Below are positions 9,442 through 17,668 of a stretch of DNA of 64,000 nt, piece by piece (the stretch's first letter is position 1; the number at the start of each line of letters is the position of its first letter). The notes beneath the pieces were generated by a model that was not told where the DNA came from, made no database searches, and worked only from the letters and a program-made list of their open reading frames with translations. The translations under genes and the position numbers were made by a program. This DNA comes from Leyella stercorea (GTDB taxonomy: Bacteria > Bacteroidota > Bacteroidia > Bacteroidales > Bacteroidaceae): the NCBI RefSeq assembly GCF_021531655.1, contig NZ_JADYUF010000011.1, positions 1-64,000 on the forward strand, in the 5' to 3' direction.

Positions 9442-9697
9442 TAAAAGCCCTACCCCCAACCCCTCCCCAGTAGGGAGGGGAGTAATATGTAAAGGCTACT
9501 CAAAAATTGACTCGAAAATTAAATAGCAGGAGGCTATGGAGTCCCCACCGTAGCCTGCGCAAGTAAACTGAGTAATGTCAAATAGCGCAGGCCATTGTGG
9601 GAACGCCATAGCCTCCCAATGTTAGCAATCAATGCATACCAATCAATGCATACCGCTCCCCTCCCTACGGGGGAGGGGCCGGGGGTGGGGCCTTTTT
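9442..9697. repeat. MITE-like element with ~45-bp inverted ends
   Basis: The left end (about 9442-9490, CCCTACCCCCAACCCC then TAGGGAGGGGAG) is an imperfect reverse complement of the right end (about 9654-9697). The interior has a degenerate pair of the palindromic-pair repeat (9527-9617) and a 14-bp direct duplication, AATCAATGCATACC, at about 9627-9654. The right end touches the stop codon of the next gene. Confidence 0.65.
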
Positions 9698-10607
9698 ACT
9701 TTTTCTTCTCTACCTTCACCACTTCAACGGTGAAGATGAGTGTTGAGTAGGGCTTGATTTCGCCAGCCGAGCGTGCTCCGTAGCCAAGGTTCTGCGGAAT
9801 ATAGAGTTCCCACTTGCTGCCCTCGGGCATCATGCAGAGTGCCTCGGTCCAACCCTTGATGACCTGGTCGGGGCGGAACGTTGTGGTATCAGGGTTGCGC
9901 TTGTAGCTGCTGTCGAACACTTTGCCGTCGATGGTGCGTCCCTCGTACTTCACCGTAACGTTGTCATCCTTGGTGGCAATGCTGCCCTTGCCGGCTGTTA
10001 ATACCTTATACTGAAGTCCGGAAGTGGTGGTCTTCACGCCTTCTTTTGTAGCGTTCTGCTTTATCCACGCCTCGTTGTCGAGCTTGTACTGTCGTTCGGC
10101 ACGCTCCTTTGCCTCCTTCATGGTGGTCTGGAAGTAGCGTTCGGCAAAGTCCTGATGCATGAGTGTGGTGTCGCTTGCCACGGCTGCAAGGAATCCGCTG
10201 TTGAACTTGATGCTGTCGAGGGTGTACTCGGTGCCCTTGACGTCGCTGCTTACGTTGGGATAGATGCGTGTGTCGATCATCTGGGCAATCTGCATGGCAG
10301 CGCAACGTGCCGCAAACTGCTTGTCGTGCTGTGCCGACACAGCCTCGCGCAGAGTCTCGATGAATGTCTGTACATTGGTAGAATCGATACCAAACTGCGT
10401 CTTCACGTAGTCCATGAGTCCGCGTGTGGTGAACATTCCGGCTGCGTAGCTCAGCGAATCGCTGGCACTCAACAGCTGCGGATAGGCAGGCTGGATGACA
10501 GCAGCGGCTACGGCTTTCTTCTTTTTCTTGTCTTTCTTTACGCCGGGATTGACGGCAAACGCTGTCGTCGCGAATACGGCGAGAGCGATGATAAGCAACT
10601 TCTTCAT
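9696..10607 (-). CDS. Exported FKBP-type peptidyl-prolyl isomerase
   Basis: First-listed of three FKBP genes in a row. About 303 residues: signal peptide MKKLLIIALAVFATTAFA, a Lys-rich stretch (GVKKDKKKKK), an alpha-helical FKBP N-terminal dimerisation domain (about 45-190), and a C-terminal FKBP domain (GLQYKVLTAGKGS, VTVKYEGRTIDGKVFDSSYKR, VIKGWTEALCMMPEGSKWELYIPQNLGYG). These enzymes speed proline isomerisation of exported proteins. I prefer ATG 10607 over 10619 because it starts the signal peptide cleanly. No lipobox, so probably periplasmic and soluble. Confidence 0.88.
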   Translation of the reverse strand: MKKLLIIALAVFATTAFAVNPGVKKDKKKKKAVAAAVIQPAYPQLLSASDSLSYAAGMFTTRGLMDYVKTQFGIDSTNVQTFIETLREAVSAQHDKQFAARCAAMQIAQMIDTRIYPNVSSDVKGTEYTLDSIKFNSGFLAAVASDTTLMHQDFAERYFQTTMKEAKERAERQYKLDNEAWIKQNATKEGVKTTTSGLQYKVLTAGKGSIATKDDNVTVKYEGRTIDGKVFDSSYKRNPDTTTFRPDQVIKGWTEALCMMPEGSKWELYIPQNLGYGARSAGEIKPYSTLIFTVEVVKVEKKK

Positions 10608-10681
10608 TGGTTTATACATTTAAAATAGGGCGGCCTTGTGGGTCGCCCTGATTGTTTTTTTATTGTTCTGTGTGTGCGGAA

Positions 10682-11560
10682 TTACTTGCCGTTCACCTTG
10701 ATGAGCTCAATCTTGAACACCAGCGGTGAATAAGGCTTGATCTGACCCTGCTCACGCTCGCCGTAAGCCAGCTCCTGCGGGATGTAAACTTCCCATACCG
10801 AGCCTGCAGGCATGTGTACGAGAGCCTCAGTCCAGCCCTTGATAACCTGGTTGGCACGTAGGTCTACAGCCTGGCCACGCTTGTAGCTGCTGTCGAATAC
10901 GGTGCCGTCGATGAGTCGGCCCTCGTAGTTTACGGTTACGAGTGATGTATCCTTAGGCATAGCGCCGTTGCCTTCCTTGATAACCTTGTACTGAACGCCT
11001 GAAGGAAGAGTCTTCACGCCAGCCTTCTTTGCATTGGCTGCCATCCACGCCTCGCCCTTCTTCTTGAGCGGACCATATTCTTCTTCCATGTGCTTTGACT
11101 TGATAGCCATCATCTTCATCTGAGCAACCTGGCTTGCCTGTTCTACTGTCATGAGGCCCTTCTTCTCCTTTACGCCCTGGATGAATCCGGCAAGGAAGTT
11201 CTTCATTGAGATAGTCTTGGTAGAATCTTCGCCGAAGAGCTCGTGGTTGATGCCCTTAACCATGCGGTTGCTAATCTGCTGACCGATCTGGATACCCATA
11301 TAGTAGGCAGCCTTCTTCTTGTCGTCGCCGGCATTTGCGCCCTCACGCAGACCCTTAATGAAAGCATCCATGTATGTAGTGTCTACATCCATCTGAACGA
11401 GATACTGCTTCAGACCCTGTGTCTGTGCCAGACCGATGGCGTACGACAGTGTGTCTACGTCGTTCTTAAGGTTAGGCTTGTTAGAGCCTGAGTTGCCGCA
11501 AGAAGCCACGAAGCTTGCTACAGCGATAGCCAATGCGGCTACGATTGAGAATTTCTTCAT
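10682..11560 (-). CDS. FKBP-type peptidyl-prolyl isomerase lipoprotein
   Basis: 292 residues with signal peptide and lipobox (ASFVASC, Cys21), so it is anchored in a membrane. An FKBP N-terminal helical domain spans about 30-170, and the C-terminal FKBP catalytic domain (VTVNYEGRLIDGTVFDSSYKRG, VIKGWTEALVHMPAGSVWEVYIPQELAYGER, PLVFKIELIKV) is complete. It sits between two other FKBP genes with gaps of 63 and 43 bp, so the three are probably co-transcribed. Confidence 0.9.
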   Translation of the reverse strand: MKKFSIVAALAIAVASFVASCGNSGSNKPNLKNDVDTLSYAIGLAQTQGLKQYLVQMDVDTTYMDAFIKGLREGANAGDDKKKAAYYMGIQIGQQISNRMVKGINHELFGEDSTKTISMKNFLAGFIQGVKEKKGLMTVEQASQVAQMKMMAIKSKHMEEEYGPLKKKGEAWMAANAKKAGVKTLPSGVQYKVIKEGNGAMPKDTSLVTVNYEGRLIDGTVFDSSYKRGQAVDLRANQVIKGWTEALVHMPAGSVWEVYIPQELAYGEREQGQIKPYSPLVFKIELIKVNGK

Positions 11561-11603
11561 TTTCTTATGTGTTTTTATTGTTTTTCTGTATTACGCTGAC
11601 GCA

Positions 11604-12209
11604 TTACATCACCTTGATAAGCTCTACATCGAACACGAGAGCTGCAAACGGCGGGATGGCTGCTCCTGCACCGCGCTCGCCGTAAGCCAGCTGGTAGGGG
11701 ATGAAGAAGCGATACTTGGCACCCTCAGACATAAGCTGTACGCCCTCTGTCCAACCTGCGATTACGCCGTTGAGGGGGAATGTGGCGCTTTCGCCGCGCT
11801 TGTAGCTGCTGTCGAATACGGTTCCGTCGATGAGTCGGCCTTCGTAGTGGCACTCTACAGTATCCTCGGCTGTCGGCTTCTTGCCGCTTCCTTCGTTGAG
11901 CACCTGATACATAAGACCAGAAGGCAGGGACACTACACCCTCTTCCATAGCCTTCTCGGCGAGCCATGCTTCGCCCTTTTCCTTGTTATCCTTATACTTC
12001 TCGGCGGCGGCAGCGCGCTGCTTTGCCTCCTGCTGCTGGAAAAATTCGGTAACGATTGTCTGCGCTTCCTGATCGGCAATCTGCGGCTGCTTGCCTGCTA
12101 TGATGTCCTTAATAGCCTGAGCGAAGTCGTCGATGTTGAGGCTGTCGGCACCCATCTGCGAGAGCTGTCGGCCGATGCCAAGGCCAAGAGCGTAACTAAG
12201 TTTGTCCAT
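11604..12209 (-). CDS. Cytoplasmic FKBP-type peptidyl-prolyl isomerase (FklB-like)
   Basis: 201 residues with no signal peptide. A helical N-terminal domain (MDKLSYALGLGIGRQLSQMG, about 1-85) is followed by a full FKBP domain (CHYEGRLIDGTVFDSSYKRG, VIAGWTEGVQLMSEGAKYRFFIPYQLAYGERG). It resembles E. coli FklB/FKBP22 in size and layout. It is first in the three-gene cluster; a TACTTTTG promoter element lies about 45 bp upstream. The cluster covers cytoplasmic, lipid-anchored and soluble periplasmic forms of the same enzyme. Confidence 0.9.
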   Translation of the reverse strand: MDKLSYALGLGIGRQLSQMGADSLNIDDFAQAIKDIIAGKQPQIADQEAQTIVTEFFQQQEAKQRAAAAEKYKDNKEKGEAWLAEKAMEEGVVSLPSGLMYQVLNEGSGKKPTAEDTVECHYEGRLIDGTVFDSSYKRGESATFPLNGVIAGWTEGVQLMSEGAKYRFFIPYQLAYGERGAGAAIPPFAALVFDVELIKVM

Positions 12210-12253
12210 AAATTGTCTTTACGTGTTTTATTTTTTATGTAATTATACGTGTG

Positions 12254-12261
12254 CAAAAGTA
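12254..12261 (-). promoter_or_regulatory. FKBP cluster promoter, -7 element
   Basis: CAAAAGTA on the plus strand is TACTTTTG on the minus strand, matching TAnnTTTG, 45 bp upstream of the first FKBP gene. Confidence 0.55.
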
Positions 12262-12382
12262 CTATTTTTCTATGATATAATATATATAATGTCGAAAAAT
12301 TGCATTTTATTAATAGAAAAGTTGACGAGTTGACTTGTACCTCGTTCCTTGTCAACTTGTCCCTCGTTCTTCGTCAACCGAC

Positions 12383-13372
12383 TTACGACAGCTCAAGCAT
12401 GCGCTCGATGGGCTTCACGGCGTCGCGGGCGATTGCCGGGTCTACGGTCACTTCGGGCCATTCGTGGCGCAGAGTGTTGTAGATTTTCTCGAGGGTGTTC
12501 TTCTTCATATACTCACACTCGTTGCATGAGCACCCTACTCCACCCTCAGACACTTCCGGCGGAACCGGGTAGAAGCGCACGTCAGGGCAGTTGCGCTCCA
12601 GCTCGTGCAATATGCCTGCCTCGGTGGCTATGATGTATTCCTTGATTTCGGGATGTGCTATGGCGTAATTGAGCATGGTGGCTGTAGAACCCTTTATGTC
12701 GGCGACAGCCAGAACGGGCGCCTTGCACTCCAGGTGTGCCATCACCACGGCGTCAGGATGCTCTGCCTTGAGCTTCAGTATTGCCTTTACCGAGAACTTC
12801 TCGTGTACGTGGCAGCCTCCGTTCCACAACAACATAGAGCGGCCCGACACACTGTTGATGTAGTTGCCAAGGTTGTAGTCGGGACCGAAGATTATCTTCT
12901 CGTCCTTCGGGAACGACGCCATCACCTTCTCGGCATTGCCCGACGTTACCACAACATCGGTCAGAGCCTTGACAGCCGCAGTAGTGTTGACATAGCTCAC
13001 CACCTTGTATCCGGGATGTTCGTCCTTGAACTTCTTCAGATCTTCGGCACGACACGAGTCGGCAAGCGAGCATCCGGCTGTGAGATCGGGGCACAGCACC
13101 TTCTTGTCGGGCGAAAGCAGCTTGCACGTTTCAGCCATAAAGTGAACTCCACACATCACAATCATCTTGGCATCGGTCTGTGCTGCCTTGCGGGCAAGGG
13201 CCAATGAGTCGCCAACGAAGTCGGCCACTTCCTGTACGTCGCCCACCGTGTAGTAATGAGCCAGCAGCACTGCGTCCTTCTCGCGGCACAGGCGGCGTAT
13301 CTCTTTCTTCAAGTCAACAGACGCTTCGACTGGTTCGTCGATGTATCCCTTCTCTATCCACTCTTTGTTCAT
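12383..13372 (-). CDS. nadA: Quinolinate synthase A
   Basis: A 329-residue iron-sulfur enzyme that condenses iminoaspartate with dihydroxyacetone phosphate to quinolinate in NAD synthesis. Three conserved cysteines expected to hold the [4Fe-4S] cluster are visible: IVMCGVHFMAET, LLWNGGCHVHEKF and GVGCSCNECEYM. Other family motifs are LAHYYTVGDVQEVADFVGDSL and ECKAPVLAVADIKGSTATML. nadB and nadC are not next to it. It borders the 2.2-kb putative replication origin and is transcribed away from it. Confidence 0.96.
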   Translation of the reverse strand: MNKEWIEKGYIDEPVEASVDLKKEIRRLCREKDAVLLAHYYTVGDVQEVADFVGDSLALARKAAQTDAKMIVMCGVHFMAETCKLLSPDKKVLCPDLTAGCSLADSCRAEDLKKFKDEHPGYKVVSYVNTTAAVKALTDVVVTSGNAEKVMASFPKDEKIIFGPDYNLGNYINSVSGRSMLLWNGGCHVHEKFSVKAILKLKAEHPDAVVMAHLECKAPVLAVADIKGSTATMLNYAIAHPEIKEYIIATEAGILHELERNCPDVRFYPVPPEVSEGGVGCSCNECEYMKKNTLEKIYNTLRHEWPEVTVDPAIARDAVKPIERMLELS

Positions 13373-13994
13373 TGTCGTATTGTTTTATGTTATTGTTTCT
13401 TCTATTTCCTGTAAGCCTGTCTCCCACCCCATTTGTCAACACCATTTATATATTTACTCTTTTTATTTTTTTTGAAAAGAAAAATATTATGAGTATGATG
13501 TGTTGTTAACTTGTTGGTAAGTTTTGGGCCATTTCTTTGGTTATTTCGTTATCAACGTTTGACACAGGATTACCAACAGGTGTCATTAATAACTTCTTGC
13601 TGATAATGAGCGTTGTATGTGTATTATCCACAGATTGTGGTTCACACTTGCAAAGTTAATAAGTTTATATCTTTTTTCGGTAAATATACGTGGAAAACTT
13701 TGAAATATCGACTTAATAACTTGGGTATTTATCCACACTCCACATATTGCGCCTGTCGTGATGTTGATAACTCCCAACTTATCCACAATTTTATCAACAC
13801 GTTATCCACAGGCTTTATGGGGTTATCAACAGGTACAAGCTTTCCTGTGTTTATAACTGGTTTGAGGTGTGGTTGTGCTGCGTCGGGTGTTGATAAATGT
13901 GGATAACTGTAGGGATAAAAGTAGGAAGAATACAAACAGGATTGCAGATGTCGTAGCCGATTATTGCAACTATAGTAGCTGAAAGCTGTAAATG

Positions 13995-14129
13995 TAGGAG
14001 GTTATGGCGTCCTCGCCATAACCTGAGCAACCAACTAACACAAATAGTAAGAGTTGTTCTGGTTGATAAAACCGGCTTCCTTTAATAGTCAACTGCGCAG
14101 GTTATGTCGAGGACGCCATAACCTCCTAC
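13995..14129. repeat. Palindromic-pair (BIME-like) repeat inside oriC, copy 2
   Basis: Two ~35-bp hairpins in opposite orientation (13995-14029 and 14095-14129) flank a 65-bp spacer. Each hairpin has the core GGTTATGGCG/CGCCATAACC around a 4-nt loop and ends in GAGCA or its partner. Same family as 9527, 15006, 33909 and 37172. Confidence 0.85.
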
Positions 14130-14504
14130 TATTAGGATTACAACCTCATGCCCTCCTGTTGATGCCTGTGTAGTGTGCTGCTGAGACAGGAGTCGATTGC
14201 CACTTGATATATATTTTTCCTCTACTTTATGTGCATACAGATGTTATACACGGCTCCTGTGGATTATATCTGTTTGTGTTTCACTGCGTTACATGGTTAT
14301 CAACAGTTTTCTACAGGATGTTGATAAACACTATGCCTGTAATCTGTTGATAACCTGTTTATACACAGGTTTATGCACAGAATTTGTTGAAAACTATACA
14401 TTGTATATCAGTCTGTTACATTAGTTATCAACAATTGTATTTCAGTTGTGGATAAATGGCGATTTCGAAGGGGGTTCCTGGCTTCTAAAATTAACCTGCA
14501 AAGT

Positions 14505-14965
14505 AACACCATCTCACCCCCTCAACCCCACAACTGGAGCTCAGCTCCGACACTATATTTGCATTTTTTCGGCTCAATACTGCCAGTTGAGCGCACCAGG
14601 AAATTCTTAGTGCGAATTTCTTGAGTTTTGGGCGTGCAGCGTTCATAGTACTTATACACAGCGGATTACGTTAGTTGGAGCCTGGCGTGTGCAAGAATAC
14701 AGGGTGCAAAAGGACTCCTTTTTGTTGCTAATGTAGTCCTTTTGGTGTTGAGAAGTTGTCCTTTTGCGATGCAACGGAGGTCGTTTTGCTGTGCCAAAGG
14801 GGTACATTTGCAGTGGATAAGTGCCTGTTTTGTGGATAAAAGGGGTTGAATAGTGTGGAAAACCCCTTAAAAACGGTGGATAACCAGGTGATTTCTGCTT
14901 TGCGGATTTCTATTTTGCGATTTTTATTTGTAACACTTTTTTACTACAGGTGCTATATTTGCATG
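14505..14965. repeat. Composite repeat, copy in oriC
   Basis: Holds, in order, an ACAACTnGGAGC..GCTCCGA block ending in a promoter-like TATATTTGCAT (14510-14562), a degenerate version of the CGCTCAAAACT hairpin (about 14570-14640), 22-bp array B (14707-14816), and TTATTTGTAACACTTTTT plus TATATTTGCAT (14922-14965). The same order of blocks is found at 50222-50665. Confidence 0.7.
14707..14816. repeat. 22-bp tandem array B (five degenerate units)
   Basis: Units start at 14707, 14729, 14751, 14773 and 14795, each exactly 22 bp. Sequence has drifted (for example AGTCCTTTTGGTGTTG, GGTCGTTTTGCTGTGC), but spacing is kept. Confidence 0.8.
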
Positions 14966-15005
14966 GCTTGCATGGGGCATATCCTGTTGTGGCGTAGGTG
15001 TAATG

Positions 15006-15133
15006 TAGGAGGCTATGGCGTCCTCGCCATAGCCTGAGCAGTTGGCTTTGAGTTGGTTGTGCTATAGTTGTTGTTTGGTTATAGTTTGTCTTTCTGCTTG
15101 CTCAGATTATGGCGAGGACGCCATAACCTCCTA
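15006..15133. repeat. Palindromic-pair (BIME-like) repeat inside oriC, copy 3
   Basis: Left hairpin GGCTATGGCG-TCCT-CGCCATAGCC at about 15011-15034, right hairpin in opposite orientation ending at 15133, with about 60 bp between them. Confidence 0.85.
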
Positions 15134-15581
15134 TAATTAGCCTTATAAACATAGTTATCCGCATTACCTGTTGATAACTACATATTGGCGTTCAATGCTT
15201 TAAGTGAGTTATCAACAGGTTGTGTTGATATGTTGATAAGTAGCTTTTGCTTGCCTGTTGTAATTCTTCATCAACACCATTTGTTAATATCTATAGGCTG
15301 AGTATCAGTATTTTACGTAGTTATCCACACACCTGTTGATAACTGCTGTGCATTATATACAGGACTGTAGGGACATTAACAGGGTTATAAACGGATTCTG
15401 TTAATATCTATGTCTTGTGTTTCAGTGAGTTAAGTTAGTTATCCACAGGTTATCAACAAGTGTGGATAACATGTAGGATATGAATGTGTCAATTCCTAAT
15501 AGACACACAAAAAAGCCATATAAGATTGCCGCTTCCTGTGTGCGACTGTCTTATATGGCGTTTGTAAGTGATAGTGTAGAG

Positions 15582-16448
15582 TTACTTCTTTTTGTTACCT
15601 GCTGCGAGGTCAGCGAATCGTTTCATCCAGTTTCCGCCCTTCATACATGCTATGCCGATGATGACGAACGGTATGCTGAGCATCTGTCCCATGTTGAGCG
15701 GAAGTGTCTGCTCGAATGCTTCCTGCACTTCCTTGGTGTATTCGATGAAGAATCGTGCCGTGAAGATGTAGGTGAGGCAGAGTCCGAAGAAGAATCCTGT
15801 GCCCACACGCTGCGGTTGTTTGCGGTAGATTCGCCATCCTATGAAGAAGAGTAGGGCATAGGCTATAGCCTCGTAGAGCTGTCCGGGGTGGCGTGGCATT
15901 GAGTCGACGCGCTCGAAGATGAATGCCCAGGGCACGTCGGTGATGCGTCCTATTATCTCGGAGTTCATCAAGTTACCCAGTCGGATGAAGCAGGCTGTGA
16001 CTGGAGTGGCAATGGCTATGTTGTCGAGCACCTGCCACACGTTCATCTTGGTGCGTCTGACGTACATCCAGAGGGCAAGCATGAGTCCCAGTGTGCCTCC
16101 GTGCGATGCCAGTCCGCGGTAGCCCGTGAATCGCCATGAGCCGCTGTCGCTGATGTCGATGGGCAGGAATATCTCGATGAAGTGTCGCCAGCTGGTGAGA
16201 AACACGTCGGGCTGGTAGAACAGACAATGACCCAGGCGTGCTCCGGCGAGTATTCCGATGAAGCAATAGAGGAAGAGCGGGTCGAAAAGTCCTTCCTTCA
16301 CCTTCTGTTCTTTGTACAGTCGCTGCACTAAGAGATAGGCGAGGGCAAGTCCGACGAGCCAGCACATCGAGTACCAGTGTATTGCCAGCGGGCCAAGCGA
16401 CACTGCTGTGTCACTCGGATCCCATGTTATGTATAAAAAATGTTCCAT
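15582..16448 (-). CDS. lgt: Prolipoprotein diacylglyceryl transferase
   Basis: A 288-residue inner-membrane enzyme with about seven hydrophobic segments. It moves diacylglycerol from phosphatidylglycerol to the lipobox cysteine of prolipoproteins, the first step in making the many lipoproteins seen here. Family motifs: IHWYSMCWLVGLALAYLL near the N terminus, GARLGHCLFY, YRGLASHGGTLG, the Lgt signature region RLGNLMNSEIIGR, and the HPGQLYEA motif. The Ser/Gly-rich and Arg residues needed for phosphatidylglycerol binding are in these motifs. It is 14 bp downstream of ychF on the same strand and may share its transcript. Confidence 0.95.
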   Translation of the reverse strand: MEHFLYITWDPSDTAVSLGPLAIHWYSMCWLVGLALAYLLVQRLYKEQKVKEGLFDPLFLYCFIGILAGARLGHCLFYQPDVFLTSWRHFIEIFLPIDISDSGSWRFTGYRGLASHGGTLGLMLALWMYVRRTKMNVWQVLDNIAIATPVTACFIRLGNLMNSEIIGRITDVPWAFIFERVDSMPRHPGQLYEAIAYALLFFIGWRIYRKQPQRVGTGFFFGLCLTYIFTARFFIEYTKEVQEAFEQTLPLNMGQMLSIPFVIIGIACMKGGNWMKRFADLAAGNKKK

Positions 16449-16462
16449 TTTTTATTTAACGC

Positions 16463-17569
16463 TTACACATTAAAACGGAAGTGCATGATATCTCCATCCT
16501 GCACGACATACTCCTTACCCTCGATCGAGAGCTTGCCTGCTTCGCGCACGGCAGCTTCCGAGCCATACTGGATATAGTCGTCGTACTTGATTACTTCGGC
16601 GCGGATGAAGCCTTTTTCGAAGTCGGTGTGGATGACGCCGGCGCACTGCGGAGCCTTCCATCCCTTGTGATAGGTCCATGCCTTCACCTCCATTTCGCCG
16701 GCGGTGATGAATGTCTCGAGGTTGAGCAGGCTGTATGCCTTCTTGATAAGTCGGTTTACGCCGCTCTCCTCCAGTCCGAGTTCTTCGAGAAACATCTGCT
16801 TGTCCTCGTATGTTTCGAGCGATGCTATGTCCTCTTCGGTCTTGGCTGCGATGACAAGCATTTCCGCTCCTTCGCTCTTTGCTATTTCGGCTATCTGTGC
16901 CGAGTATTCGTTGCCGTTCTTGGCTGATGCCTCGTCGACGTTGCAAACGTACAGTACGGGCTTGGCTGTGAGCAGGAAGAGGTCGTGAGCGTAGCGCTGC
17001 TCCTCCTTCGACTCGAACTCCACGGTGCGTGCGTTCTTGCCCTGCTCCAGCACCTGCTTGTAGGCTTCGAGCACGGCTACTGCCACCTTGGCGTCCTTGT
17101 TGTTGCCAATGGCTGCTATCTTCGACTGCTTCTGCAGCTGGCTCTCTACGGTTTCGAGGTCCTTGAGTTGCAGCTCGGTGTCGATTACTTCCTTGTCTTC
17201 TATGGGATTGACGCTGGCACCGCCCTCGCGCACGATGTTGTCGTCGTCGAAGCAGCGCAGTACGTGTATGATGGCGTCGGTCTCGCGGATGTTGCCGAGG
17301 AACTTGTTGCCCAGACCTTCGCCCTTGCTTGCGCCCTTGACGAGTCCGGCTATGTCTACTATCTCGCATGTTGCGGGCACGATACGGCCCGGATGCACTA
17401 TCTCGGCGAGCTTTGTGAGTCGCTCGTCGGGTACTGTTATCACGCCTACGTTAGGCTCGATTGTACAGAATGGGAAGTTGGCTGCCTGCGCTTTGGCGTT
17501 GGAGAGGCAGTTGAAAAGAGTGGACTTGCCCACGTTGGGGAGTCCTACTATACCACATTTTAATGCCAT
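16463..17569 (-). CDS. ychF: Redox-regulated ATPase YchF (Obg family)
   Basis: A 368-residue P-loop protein of the translation-associated Obg group that prefers ATP. Walker A is GLPNVGKST (8-16), switch II region is [17 protein letters not shown], an alpha-helical coiled insert follows (about 130-200), and a C-terminal TGS domain ([50 protein letters not shown]) completes the family layout. In E. coli YchF binds ribosomes and affects oxidative-stress response. A TAACTTTG promoter element lies about 32 bp upstream. Confidence 0.97.
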   Translation of the reverse strand: MALKCGIVGLPNVGKSTLFNCLSNAKAQAANFPFCTIEPNVGVITVPDERLTKLAEIVHPGRIVPATCEIVDIAGLVKGASKGEGLGNKFLGNIRETDAIIHVLRCFDDDNIVREGGASVNPIEDKEVIDTELQLKDLETVESQLQKQSKIAAIGNNKDAKVAVAVLEAYKQVLEQGKNARTVEFESKEEQRYAHDLFLLTAKPVLYVCNVDEASAKNGNEYSAQIAEIAKSEGAEMLVIAAKTEEDIASLETYEDKQMFLEELGLEESGVNRLIKKAYSLLNLETFITAGEMEVKAWTYHKGWKAPQCAGVIHTDFEKGFIRAEVIKYDDYIQYGSEAAVREAGKLSIEGKEYVVQDGDIMHFRFNV

Positions 17570-17600
17570 GTATTTATTGTTTTATTATTTGTTTCCACTG

Positions 17601-17608
17601 CAAAGTTA
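17601..17608 (-). promoter_or_regulatory. ychF promoter, -7 element
   Basis: CAAAGTTA on the plus strand reads TAACTTTG on the minus strand, matching TAnnTTTG. Confidence 0.55.
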
Positions 17609-17668
17609 CGCTTTTAAATCGAAATATGTGTATATAATGCGATATAAGCGTGTGCCTTGGGTGCTACT

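Larger units (their letters stand above)
13500..15470. other. Putative chromosomal replication origin (oriC)
   Basis: Non-coding region between nadA and lgt. Perfect DnaA boxes (TTATCCACA or its complement) start at 13624, 13729, 13779, 13802, 13898, 14447, 14831, 15321, 15439 and 15461. TTATACACA occurs at 14359 and 14652 and TTATGCACA at 14371. The related TTATCAACA form occurs about 13 more times (for example 13762, 13791, 13823, 13888, 14297, 14319, 14345, 14425, 15169, 15209, 15231, 15334, 15450). AT-rich stretches at 13440-13500 and 13640-13720 could be unwinding sites. Box density is highest at the two ends (13.6-13.9 and 15.15-15.47 kb). Inserted repeats fill the middle. dnaA itself is not in the window. 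Confidence 0.8.

Noticed and set aside
13500..15470. Small genes inside the putative oriC (for example 14197-14424, 13613-13906)
   Set aside because: They are made of repeat and DnaA-box sequence, lack promoter or ribosome-site support, and overlap each other on both strands.
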